DNA from: Streptomyces mangrovi
GTDB taxonomy: Bacteria > Actinomycetota > Actinomycetes > Streptomycetales > Streptomycetaceae
Assembly: GCF_900114215.1 (NCBI RefSeq)
Contig: NZ_FOSG01000017.1
Coordinates: 1-64,000, forward strand
Direction: 5' to 3'
Length of the DNA: 64,000 nucleotides
The translations under genes were made by a program, and so were the position numbers. How positions within the stretch are numbered: position 1 is the stretch's first letter; every line of letters begins with the position of its first letter. The notes below the pieces were generated by a model. It had not been told where the DNA came from and searched no databases. It saw nothing but the letters and a program-made list of their open reading frames with translations. Below, piece by piece: positions 1 to 8,047 of this stretch.

Positions 1-7
1 GTCGAGG

Positions 8-331
8 TCAGCAGTGAATGTAGATGCTCCGCCAGCCGACGGGCGCGGGGCTCGACGCGTCGCCCCGGAAGGTGTAGTGCGGGCTTCCTTGACAGTTGCG
101 GGTGTTGAACATGCTCGCGTCCTGACCCGTGTGGTCGAACCGGTAGGACCCGCGGTGGTTGAGGCTGAGGTTGCTGCAGCCGCACCTGGTGACCTCCGAG
201 CTGGTGCCGGTGTAGTGCGCACCGGACCAGCCCCGGAAACTGCTCGCGAAGGCCGCTCCTGTGCTCATCACCAGGACGGCGGCCGTCATGGCCGCGGTAA
301 CGGTGGTACGTACGGTGTGCTGGTTGCGCAT
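8..331 (-). CDS. Small secreted crystallin-like protein
   Basis: A 107-residue protein with a clear signal peptide (residues 1-30, ending AFASS). The mature domain is about 77 residues with four Cys and the pattern C..LSLN..GSYRF...GQ..SMFNTRNC.G, ending GWRSIYIHC. This resembles small Streptomyces secreted beta/gamma-crystallin or peptidase-inhibitor I36-like proteins; the family call is from motif feel, not a search. The ATG at 331 follows a strong GGAGGAGG site, so a longer upstream reading of the same frame is rejected. It is the last gene on the left and lies outside the NRPS operon, which runs in the same direction. Function is unknown; extracellular location is well supported. Confidence 0.7.
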   Translation of the reverse strand: MRNQHTVRTTVTAAMTAAVLVMSTGAAFASSFRGWSGAHYTGTSSEVTRCGCSNLSLNHRGSYRFDHTGQDASMFNTRNCQGSPHYTFRGDASSPAPVGWRSIYIHC

Positions 332-872
332 GAGTCCTCCTCCGAGAAGAATGAACACTCTCCGAATCGATTCCACTACAGAGGGTGGCATTCCGTAAGA
401 GCGGGCGGAAGCACGGTCGGTGCGCGCACGGGCCCGCGCACTCCCGCTGTTCCGGCCCTCGGCACGCGCCGGGCACACGGCCGTACCACCTGTTCGAGGA
501 CCCTGATGACCCGTTCGGCGGTTTCTCCTGATACTCCAGCAGGATTTCGCTGTCTGACCTGCGGGTTTAGCCGGGCACCCGGAGTGCTGGGCCCCGGCGC
601 CGGGAGAACGCGCCTGCTTCCGGCAGGCCACGATCGTTTTCTCATCCGTACGCGACCCGCACTGGACGGGCCGGGGTCTTGCCCGGTCGGCGGTCGACGC
701 CGGCGGCACGCCCGACTTCGGACCGGTCGACTCCCTGACCAAGGACGGCGACAGCTGCACCATCCTGGGAGACCGGGGCAGGATCACTCGGCCGGTCGGT
801 CACCTCACCCTGCTGCCCCGGCCCGCTCCCCGCCGCCGCGGTCGGGGACACGAGCCGTGGGCGGCGGGAGCG
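332..872. other. Intergenic region, possible remnant
   Basis: No convincing gene. A plus-strand stretch at about 650-835 reads as protein-like sequence with high GC3 (for example DFGPVDSLTKDGDSC) but has no start codon or usable ribosome site; it may be the tail of a lost gene. The promoter of the small secreted protein should lie near 345-420. Confidence 0.4.
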
Positions 873-2174
873 TCACCGCAGGGGCCGGACCTCCGTGCGG
901 AGGTCGGCGGCGGGCACCCTGAGGGTCCCTCCGGGGAAGCGGAAGGCGTAGGTCAGGGCATCCAGGGCGCCGTCCACGACCTCCAGCAGGGTGTCGTGGC
1001 CGTCGCAGGCCCCGGTGAGGATGTCCATCTCCTGTGTCATGACGCCGCCGGGCAGGCGGTCGCCCGGGCGGGAGAAGGCGCGGTAGCCGTCCACGCCTGT
1101 CCTGCGGCGCACCTCCTCGGCCCCCTGCACCCCGGCGAGTTCGCAGGGGACGGTCGGGGCGAGGTTGTGGTACTGAAAGTAGACCCGGTCCGCACACAGC
1201 GGATCCAGCCCGACCGGTTTGCCCAGCGCCAGCAGGCCGCCGACGCGCACCAGGTCGATGCCCGCCGCACGGCGGGCCAGTTCGTTGACGTGGCCGCCGA
1301 GGCGGCCGTTGACCTCGATGACACGCGGTCCCCGTGCGGTCAGCTTGATCTCGGTGTGGGTCAGGCCGGTGGTGACGCCCAGGGCCCGCAGCGCGCGGGT
1401 GGTCAGCCGCAGTACCTCCTCGTGCTCGTCGTCCGGCAGTGCGGCGGGCCAGAACTGGCCTACCTCACGGAAGGGCGGGACCAGGCGGAACTTGCCGGTC
1501 ACCGCGAGGTGGGTGACGCCGTCCGGGCCGACGGCGCTCTCCACCGAGACGTAGTCGCCGAGGCCGAAGGGCTGCCCGGGGCGTCCGGTGAGCAGTTCCT
1601 CGACCACGAACCCGGGGCCTTCGGAGGCGGCGCGTCCGTCCATCAGCCGGGAGAGCACCGCGCGGGCCTCGTCCTCGTCGGCGACGGTGTAGGTGTCCCG
1701 GCTGCCCTCGCCGCGGACGGGTTTGACGATGGCGGGGTAGCCGACCTCCGCGATCGCCTCCGGCCAGTCGCCGGGCCCGGTCAGCGGACGGCTGCGCACG
1801 TCGTCCGCCCCGGCCTCGCGCAGCGTGGCGCGCTGGCGGGCCTTGTCCGTCAGCAGCAGGGCGGTGGCCGCCTCGTGGAACGGCAGCCCGGTCGCTTCGG
1901 CGAGCCGGGCCGTGGTGCGCAGCATGGGCTCGCTGTAGGTGGTGATCGCGTCCGGTTCCAGGGCGCGCACCGCCGCCGCGTCGGCGTCCGGGTCGCCGGT
2001 CAGGCGCACCACGTCGCCGAGCCGGGCGAGCACCTGGCCGAGCCGGGCGGTGTGGTCGGAGGCGGCCACCAGGAAGGTGACCCGGCCCAGCCCGGCCAGG
2101 CCGCGTCCGATCTCCGCGGCCGAGACGGCGCCCTTGTCGTAGACGACCGCCAGGCCGCCGCTCGTGGTGGTCAT
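873..2174 (-). CDS. ATP-grasp carboxylate-amine ligase, NRPS operon
   Basis: A 433-residue ATP-grasp enzyme. The family joins a carboxylate to an amine through an acyl-phosphate. Seen in the sequence: an N-terminal Rossmann-like domain, the ATP-binding lysine strand AIVKPVRGEGSRDT at about 150-165, an acidic EELLTG segment, and the Mg-binding end TEIKLTARGPRVIEVNGRLGG at about 290-310. This resembles the BacD/biotin-carboxylase-like branch. It is the last gene of the NRPS operon, its ATG overlapping the stop of the T-C gene by four bases. From position it could add or close a residue at the free carboxyl end, because no NRPS in the operon has a TE domain; this is inference. The substrate cannot be read from the sequence. 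Confidence 0.85.
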   Translation of the reverse strand: MTTTSGGLAVVYDKGAVSAAEIGRGLAGLGRVTFLVAASDHTARLGQVLARLGDVVRLTGDPDADAAAVRALEPDAITTYSEPMLRTTARLAEATGLPFHEAATALLLTDKARQRATLREAGADDVRSRPLTGPGDWPEAIAEVGYPAIVKPVRGEGSRDTYTVADEDEARAVLSRLMDGRAASEGPGFVVEELLTGRPGQPFGLGDYVSVESAVGPDGVTHLAVTGKFRLVPPFREVGQFWPAALPDDEHEEVLRLTTRALRALGVTTGLTHTEIKLTARGPRVIEVNGRLGGHVNELARRAAGIDLVRVGGLLALGKPVGLDPLCADRVYFQYHNLAPTVPCELAGVQGAEEVRRRTGVDGYRAFSRPGDRLPGGVMTQEMDILTGACDGHDTLLEVVDGALDALTYAFRFPGGTLRVPAADLRTEVRPLR

Positions 2175-3844
2175 CGGCCCTCCGCCAGATCCGCCGTGTC
2201 GTCCGCCTCTCGGTCGGGATCCTCGGCGGCGGCGCGCAGGGCCGCGCGGTACAGACCGGCCAGCCGGCGTATCTCCTCCTCCCCGGCCAGGGCGGGGGCG
2301 TAGGAGTAGGTGACGCCTGTGCCCGCCTCGGGCGCCTCGATCGCGAAGTCCACCACCACGGGGAAGCTGTTCTTGTCGTACGCCCACCAGGTGCCCGGCC
2401 GTATCTCGCGCAGCTCGTCGAGCCGCCGGTAGACGTGGAAGTGCGTGAAGTTGAACGCCACGTCGAAGGGCGGGCGGCCGATGAGCTGCTCGATGCGGCC
2501 CAGGGGATAGCGGCGGTGGGGCAGTGCGCGCTGCTCGGACAGCAGCGCGTGGCGCGCCAGGTCCGCCCAGCTCCCGGTCAGGCCGGGGAACCGCATGGGC
2601 ACGGTGTTGAGGAAGAGTCCGACCATGAGGTCCGAGCCGATGATTTCGGGACGGCCGTTGACCACCACGCCCGTCACCACGTCGCGCTCCCGGTCCGCCC
2701 AGCGGCCGAGCGACCAGGCGTGTGCGGCCAGCACCAGGCTGCGCAGCGGTACGCCTGCCTGCCGGGCCGCGCGGCGCAGTCGGGCCAGCAGGTCGGTGTC
2801 GATGTCGAACGCCGCGTGGGCCGACTGGTCGGGCGCGGCGTCGAAACGGCCCCGGTCGAAGCGCAGCGGGGGTACGTCGGCCTCCTCGCGCCAGAACCGC
2901 TCGGCCTCGGCGGAGTCGAGTGCGGCACGCTCCAGTTCGGCGAAGATCCGCGCCCCGCTCCCGGGCACCGGGGGGAGAGCGGGCTCGGTGCCGCTCAGCG
3001 CGGCGTCGTACAGCACCATCAGGTCCACGAGCAGTTGGGCATAGCTCCAGCCGTCGACGAAGGCGTGGTGCAGTGCCAGCATGACGTGGAACGACTTCGG
3101 ACGGGCCACCACGTGGCAGCGGAAGGCGGGGGCACGGCCGGTGTCCGGCGGCTCGGCGAGCCTGCGCCGCTTCCAGTCCTCCATCAGGCCGACGGTCTTG
3201 GCGTCGTCGCCGGGGTCCTGGGTGGCGACGGTGTCGACGGTCAGCGAAAGCCCGGGGTCGGACCACACGAGCTGGAGCGGTTCGCCGAAGGTGCCCAGGT
3301 CGAAGGAGCTGCGCAGCACGGTGTGACGGCGGCAGAGCGCGGCCAGCGCGTCGCGGAAGAGAGCGTCGTCGAAGCGGCCGCTCACCTCCACGCCGACGAG
3401 GTCCTGGTAGAGCGTGGAGTCGGCGGACAGCTGCGAGACGTACAGCAGTCCGATCTGAAGGGCGGTGGCGGGCACGGCGTCGTCCAGGCCGTCCGGCAGC
3501 GCCTCGCGGTCCGCCTCGGTGACCAGGCCGAACGGCCCGGCGGCGGCCGGGGAGTGCCCCGGTGCTGCGGCTCCCTCCGCCTCCTCGGCGTCGGCCGGGT
3601 CGCGACCGGCGAGTTCGGCGGCCAGTTCGGCGGCCGTCGGGTGGAACAGGATGTCCTGGAGGGTCATCGGAAGGCCGCGGGCCTGGGCGTCGGCGACGAC
3701 CCGCAGGGCGACGAGTGAGTCGCCGCCCATCGCGTAGAAGTCATCGTCCGGCCGGATCTCCTGACCGGCCAGGTGAGTGGCGAGGATCTCCAGCAGTTCG
3801 CCGGTCAGTCGGCGCTCGGTCCACGCCATGGCGTTCTCCCTCAT
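2171..3844 (-). CDS. Stand-alone NRPS T-C didomain protein
   Basis: A 557-residue protein with a carrier domain first (phosphopantetheine site DDFYAMGGDSLVAL, Ser at about 42) and a condensation domain after it (HHAFVDG intact at about 260; C-terminal motifs NGRPEIIGSDLMVGLFLNT and PFDVAFNFTHFHVY). A T domain without its own A domain must be loaded in trans or hold a chain passed to it. The C domain at the C-terminus may release the product by condensing it with a free amine, or pass it on (inference). ATG 3844 has AGGAGAG eight bases upstream; ATG 3829 has GGGAG and is equally possible. It overlaps the P450 frame by about 100 bases at its start and the ATP-grasp gene by four at its end. Confidence 0.87.
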   Translation of the reverse strand: MRENAMAWTERRLTGELLEILATHLAGQEIRPDDDFYAMGGDSLVALRVVADAQARGLPMTLQDILFHPTAAELAAELAGRDPADAEEAEGAAAPGHSPAAAGPFGLVTEADREALPDGLDDAVPATALQIGLLYVSQLSADSTLYQDLVGVEVSGRFDDALFRDALAALCRRHTVLRSSFDLGTFGEPLQLVWSDPGLSLTVDTVATQDPGDDAKTVGLMEDWKRRRLAEPPDTGRAPAFRCHVVARPKSFHVMLALHHAFVDGWSYAQLLVDLMVLYDAALSGTEPALPPVPGSGARIFAELERAALDSAEAERFWREEADVPPLRFDRGRFDAAPDQSAHAAFDIDTDLLARLRRAARQAGVPLRSLVLAAHAWSLGRWADRERDVVTGVVVNGRPEIIGSDLMVGLFLNTVPMRFPGLTGSWADLARHALLSEQRALPHRRYPLGRIEQLIGRPPFDVAFNFTHFHVYRRLDELREIRPGTWWAYDKNSFPVVVDFAIEAPEAGTGVTYSYAPALAGEEEIRRLAGLYRAALRAAAEDPDREADDTADLAEGR

Positions 3845-5174
3845 CGGACTCTCCTGTGACTGCGGCGGCTCGGGCTTCGGTGGGGGGTGCCCCTGTGGGC
3901 GGTGCGGCGGTCCGCCGCACCGGCGCGGCGCGTGAGGACGACCGGACCCGGACCGGCAACCGGGTGATGCCGGCGATGAAGTTGGACGCCAGATGGACCG
4001 GTTCCCCGGCGGGCTCGAACTCCTCGACCCGCTCGACCGCCTCCGCGAAGAAGGCGTTGAGGGTCAGCCGTGCCACGGCCGCCCCGAGGCAGTAGTGCGG
4101 CCCGAACCCGAAGGCGATGTGCCGGTTGTCGCTTCGGGTGACATCGAAGCGGTAGGGGCGGGTGAAGACCCGCTCGTCCCGGTTGGCCGAGCCCACCCAG
4201 GCGGCCACGGCCTCGCCGGCGCGGACCGTGCCGCCGCTCAGCTCGACGTCGGTCACGGCATGTCGCAGGAAGCTGCCGGCGGCCGAGGTCCAGCGCAGCC
4301 CCTCCTCCACCAGTCCGGGTACCAGGGAGGGGTCCGCACGGACCAGCCGGTACTGGCCGGGGTTCTCCATCAGCGCCATGACGGTGCCGCTGACGGTGTG
4401 CGGGGTGGTGGCGTTGGCGCCCAGCAGCAGGCTGTAGCAGTTGAGGATCACCTCCTCGCGGCTGAGCGGCGCGTCGCCCGCGGGGACCTCCATCAGGTAC
4501 CGGACGAGATCGGGCCCCTCGGCGCGGAAGCCGTTCTCCCGAACGCGGACCTGCTCGGAGAAGTAGGTGAACAACTCGTGGTGGGCGATGGCCAGCGTCG
4601 CTTTGGCGCTGTGCACGCGGAAGGCGGGGTCCTGGGGTGCGGCGGCCATGCCGGTCCACTTCAGCAACCGGGGCCCGTCGCCGGGCGGAAGGCCCATCAG
4701 TGCCCCGGCCACGGCCATGGGCAGTTCGGCCGCGCAGGCCGCCAGGTCCCACACCTCGCCGTCGGCGGGCGGACGGAACACCGCGCGTGCCGCCTCGCGG
4801 ACCAGTTCCCGGGAGGCGTCCAGGCCCTTGCCGGTCAGCATCCTGTTCAGCGGTCGGCGCAGCTCGCCATGGCGCGGCGGGTCGGTGGCCACCAGCATCT
4901 TGCCCGCGGCGGCCTCGCCCTGTCCGAGCTGCTGGAGCAGACTGCCGCGTTCCGAGGTGAACTCCCGGTGACTGCCCAGCACCCGGCACACGTCCGCGTG
5001 GCGGGTCACCGACACGAACTCCCGTCCGTCGGGAAGTTCCTGCCGGTGCAGCGGCGCGTGGGCGCGCATGGCCGCCCACGCGGGGTGTGGGTCCCCGGTG
5101 GCGTAGGACTCGGGATCGAAGAGGTCGAACGCGGCCGGGTCGACCGGTTCGGGCCCCGGGACGGAGATCCTCAC
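3741..5174 (-). CDS. Cytochrome P450, likely amino-acyl carrier hydroxylase
   Basis: A 477-residue P450. The heme loop FGFGPHYCLGA is complete (Cys at about 361), EEGLR gives the ExxR motif, and DPPRHGELRR is the usual B-C region. The I-helix reads LLLGANATTPH: the TT is present but the usual acidic residue before it is Ala. The gene starts with a GTG that overlaps the stop of the A-T gene. An A-T didomain paired with a P450 and an MbtH protein is the known arrangement for beta-hydroxylating a carrier-bound amino acid (NovH/NovI, NikP1/NikQ). The predicted substrate is therefore valyl-S-carrier, giving beta-hydroxyvaline (inference). The last 60 or so residues are an unusual Arg/Ala-rich tail that runs about 100 bases into the next gene. 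Confidence 0.88.
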   Translation of the reverse strand: MRISVPGPEPVDPAAFDLFDPESYATGDPHPAWAAMRAHAPLHRQELPDGREFVSVTRHADVCRVLGSHREFTSERGSLLQQLGQGEAAAGKMLVATDPPRHGELRRPLNRMLTGKGLDASRELVREAARAVFRPPADGEVWDLAACAAELPMAVAGALMGLPPGDGPRLLKWTGMAAAPQDPAFRVHSAKATLAIAHHELFTYFSEQVRVRENGFRAEGPDLVRYLMEVPAGDAPLSREEVILNCYSLLLGANATTPHTVSGTVMALMENPGQYRLVRADPSLVPGLVEEGLRWTSAAGSFLRHAVTDVELSGGTVRAGEAVAAWVGSANRDERVFTRPYRFDVTRSDNRHIAFGFGPHYCLGAAVARLTLNAFFAEAVERVEEFEPAGEPVHLASNFIAGITRLPVRVRSSSRAAPVRRTAAPPTGAPPTEARAAAVTGESDEGERHGVDRAPTDRRTAGDPRHSPGRSGDPAGR

Positions 5175-7018
5175 CCGTCCTCCCGTTCGGCGCTCCGGCG
5201 CTCCAGCAGCCGGGCCAGTCCAGCGGGTGTGGGGTCGATGTAGAACGCCAGCGGGGTGATCTCCACGCCGTATCCGCGGCCCAGTTCGGTGATGATCGAC
5301 ACCGCGAGCAGGGAGTCGCCGCCGACCTCGAAGAAATCGTCGTCGGCGCCGATCCCGGCAATGCCCAGGTGGTCGGTCCACAGGGCCACCACGGCCCTTT
5401 CCGTCTCCGTCTGCGGTGTCCGGTGGGGGTCGTTGAGCTCGGGCCGCTCGTACGGGGTCCATTCGCGGGCCAGGGCGGTCCGGTCGACCTTGCCGTTGGC
5501 GTTCAGCGGGAGTTCGGGTACGCAGCGGATGAAGGCGGGCACCGCGTAGGAGGGCAGCGACACGGCGAGCCGGCGCCGGAGCCGGAGGGTGGACAGGTCG
5601 TCGCCCACCACGTGGGCGACCAACTGCCTGCCCCCGGAGGGGAGGGAGCGTGGTACCACGGCGGCCCGCGCCACCCCTTCCAGGGCGGTCAGCGCGGCCT
5701 CCACCTCCCCCGGCTCGACGCGGAAGCCGCGGATCTTGACCTGGTCGTCGGCGCGTCCGACGAATTCCAGCGTCCCGTCGGGCCGTCGGCGCACCAGGTC
5801 GCCGGTGCGGTACATCCGTTCGCCGGGCGTGCCGGATAACGGGTCGGGCAGGAATCGTCCGGCCGTCAGCCCAGGGCTGCCGAGGTAGCCGTGGGCGAGG
5901 CCGTCCCCTGCGGCGTACAGCTCGCCCGTCTCCCCGTCCGGTACCGGTTCCAGCCGCTCGTCCAGCACGTACGCGCGGGTGTGGCGGATCGGCCGGCCGA
6001 TGGGAACCGCCGCGCCCTCCTCCGGCGGTTCGGTGACGGGGTGGCAGCAGGTGAAGGTGGTGTTCTCGGTGGGCCCGTAGCCGTTGACGACGGTGGTGGC
6101 GGGCAGGGTGGCGACCGCGCGCCGCACGTGTGCCGGGGAGAGGACGTCGCCGCCCGCGAGCAGGTAGCGCAGCCCCCGCAGGCCGGCCAGAACGTCCGGG
6201 CCGAGGTCCATCACCCGTTGGAACAGGCCTGCGGTGAGCCACAGGATGGTCACGCCCTCCCGGTGCACCAGCGCGGCCAGTTCGGTCGGCGTGAGATCGT
6301 GCGGCGGGGCGAAAACCAGCCGACCGCCGTTCAGGAGCGGCCCCCAAAGTTCCAGAGTGGAGGCGTCGAAGGCGATCGGCGCGAGCTGGAGGAACACGTC
6401 GTCGGGGCCGATGGTGACGTAGTCCGGGCCGAGGACCAGGCGCAGCACCGCCCGGTGCGGCACGCACACGCCCTTGGGGTGGCCGGTGGAGCCGGAGGTG
6501 TAGGCGATGTAGACCGGGTGCCCGGCCCCGGCGGGGACGGTGACCGGGTCCGGCGCGTGCCCTGCGGCGGCGGACCGGTCCGGCTCGCGGTCCGGGGCGA
6601 TCACGGTGCGCCCCTCCAGCCCCGCGGCGTCCGGTTCCCCGAGGGTGAGTACCACCCGGACCGCGGCGTCGTCCAGCAGCAGCCGGTGGCGCTCAGCGGG
6701 CTGTCGGTGGTCGAGCGCCAGGTAGGCGGCGCCTGCCTTGAGGATGCCCAGCAGGGCCACCGCGGTCTCCGCCGCGCGGTGGGCCAGGAGCCCGACCGTG
6801 TCACCGGGCCCGGTCCCGGCGGCCCGTAGGTGCCGGGCCAACCGGTTGGCCCGGGCGTCGAGTTGGGCGTACGTGAGCGTGCCGTCGGGGCCGGACACGG
6901 CGACCCGGTCCGGATGGGCGCGCGCCCGGCGCGTGACGACGTGCGCGATGGTTCCGGGCTCCGCGGGTGCCCCGGCGGCCGTGGGGCCGGGCGCCGGTTC
7001 CGCGACGGTCTCAGACAT
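5171..7018 (-). CDS. NRPS A-T didomain, predicted valine
   Basis: A 615-residue adenylation-carrier protein with no C or TE domain. Core motifs: YTSGSTGHPKG (about 172), FDASTLE, NGYGPTE, YRTGDLVRRRPDG, and NGKVDR with the catalytic Lys. The carrier site is FFEVGGDSLLA (Ser about 569). Aligning by eye to GrsA, I read the pocket as D-A-L-W-L-G-G-T-F-K, one conservative change or two from the classical valine code DAFWIGGTFK, so Val is likely. The protein could load the orphan C domain at the end of the large NRPS, and it is the natural partner of the following P450. It overlaps the thioesterase gene by eight bases and the P450 by four. Confidence 0.9.
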   Translation of the reverse strand: MSETVAEPAPGPTAAGAPAEPGTIAHVVTRRARAHPDRVAVSGPDGTLTYAQLDARANRLARHLRAAGTGPGDTVGLLAHRAAETAVALLGILKAGAAYLALDHRQPAERHRLLLDDAAVRVVLTLGEPDAAGLEGRTVIAPDREPDRSAAAGHAPDPVTVPAGAGHPVYIAYTSGSTGHPKGVCVPHRAVLRLVLGPDYVTIGPDDVFLQLAPIAFDASTLELWGPLLNGGRLVFAPPHDLTPTELAALVHREGVTILWLTAGLFQRVMDLGPDVLAGLRGLRYLLAGGDVLSPAHVRRAVATLPATTVVNGYGPTENTTFTCCHPVTEPPEEGAAVPIGRPIRHTRAYVLDERLEPVPDGETGELYAAGDGLAHGYLGSPGLTAGRFLPDPLSGTPGERMYRTGDLVRRRPDGTLEFVGRADDQVKIRGFRVEPGEVEAALTALEGVARAAVVPRSLPSGGRQLVAHVVGDDLSTLRLRRRLAVSLPSYAVPAFIRCVPELPLNANGKVDRTALAREWTPYERPELNDPHRTPQTETERAVVALWTDHLGIAGIGADDDFFEVGGDSLLAVSIITELGRGYGVEITPLAFYIDPTPAGLARLLERRSAEREDG

Positions 7019-7850
7019 GGTCGCTTCCCCCCTTCGCTGGTGCCGTGACGCGCTCCAGCAGGGACATCAGGTCGGCGGGGGCCGACAGGAACTCGTAGTG
7101 GCCGCCGCCGAGCACCGCGAACTCGACATCGTCGGAGTACGCGCTCCACCCGTCGAGCCGTCCGGGCGGGACCTCGGGGTCGTCGGACCAGCGCAGTACC
7201 GTGATGCCGGACGGCAGGGGTGTCGGGCCGTCGGTGGTGTACAGCGCGGTCGCGTCCAGGTCCTGGTGCAGGACGTCGAGCGTCAGCTTCATCAGCAGGG
7301 GGTGCGGGGTGCCGCCGCGGGCGATCACCTGCTGCGACAGTTCGTCGGTCAGTTCCTCGTCGCTCAGTCCCAGGAACCGGTCGTGCGGGCACTCGTGCGG
7401 CGGGACCTGTGCTGACACCACCAGCCGGTCCGGGGTCGGCAGGCCGCGGGCGGCCAGCTGCCGCGCGGTCTCGAAGGCGGGCAGCACCCCCGCGCAGTGC
7501 CCGAAGAAGACGAACGGCCGGTCCAGGTGAGGCAGGAGGGGCTCGATGAGGTTCTCGGCCAGCCGTCCGAAGGTGCCGAAGTGCCGTTCTCTGATGCGGT
7601 TCTCGCGGGCGGGAAGCTGGATCGGGCAGGTCTCGGCTCGGCCGATGCGCCGTGGCCAGCGGGAGAACATGGACGCGCCCACGCCGGAGTAGGGGAAGCA
7701 GAAGATCCGGGCTTCGGCGTCGGCGTCCGGTCTGCGCAGCAGCCAGCGCGCCGGGCGTGGAGGGCCCACGCCGTCGTCCGCCGCCGGTGCGGTGGGCACT
7801 GCGGGCGCGGCTGATTCCGCCGCCGGCACCGTCCGGGACGTGCCGGTCAT
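7011..7850 (-). CDS. Type II thioesterase with Cys nucleophile
   Basis: A 279-residue alpha/beta hydrolase of the stand-alone NRPS/PKS thioesterase family (start motif FCFPYSGVGASMFSRWP). The nucleophile elbow reads FFGHCAG, so Cys119 stands where the family has Ser (GHSMG). The Asp (WSDDP) and His (GGGHYEF) of the triad are in place. These enzymes usually clear mis-loaded carriers. Because no NRPS in the operon has a TE domain, this one may also release product. Cys-type TE domains are known to make strained rings such as the obafluorin beta-lactone from beta-hydroxy acids; linking that to this operon is inference. ATG 7850 is preferred: it overlaps the MbtH stop as ATGA. A longer start at 7913 is less likely. 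Confidence 0.87.
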   Translation of the reverse strand: MTGTSRTVPAAESAAPAVPTAPAADDGVGPPRPARWLLRRPDADAEARIFCFPYSGVGASMFSRWPRRIGRAETCPIQLPARENRIRERHFGTFGRLAENLIEPLLPHLDRPFVFFGHCAGVLPAFETARQLAARGLPTPDRLVVSAQVPPHECPHDRFLGLSDEELTDELSQQVIARGGTPHPLLMKLTLDVLHQDLDATALYTTDGPTPLPSGITVLRWSDDPEVPPGRLDGWSAYSDDVEFAVLGGGHYEFLSAPADLMSLLERVTAPAKGGSDHV

Positions 7851-8047
7851 GAGCGCTGACGCAGGCTCAGCGGGCGGATGTCGGTCCACACCCGCGCGAT
7901 GTGCGCCAGGCACTCGTCCTTGGGTCCCCGGTGGCCCGCGTCCCGCCAGCCCGCCGGGTTCTCCCGGTCTTCCGGCCAGATCGAGTACTGCTCCTCGTGG
8001 TTGACGACCACCTTGTAGATACGGTCGTCCGCGTCGTCATGCGCCAT
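7847..8047 (-). CDS. MbtH-family NRPS accessory protein
   Basis: A 66-residue protein with the MbtH signature: NHEEQYSIWPEDRENPAGW, then RDAGHRGPKDECLAHIARVWTDIRP, including the conserved Trp residues. MbtH proteins bind A domains and are needed for their folding or activity. It overlaps the transporter by 11 bases and the thioesterase by four, so it is co-translated with the operon and probably serves several of its four A domains. Confidence 0.95.
   Translation of the reverse strand: MAHDDADDRIYKVVVNHEEQYSIWPEDRENPAGWRDAGHRGPKDECLAHIARVWTDIRPLSLRQRS

Noticed and set aside
8..787. A 259-residue form of the first gene
   Set aside because: The extension is Arg/Pro-rich, lacks a ribosome site and would bury a clear signal peptide.
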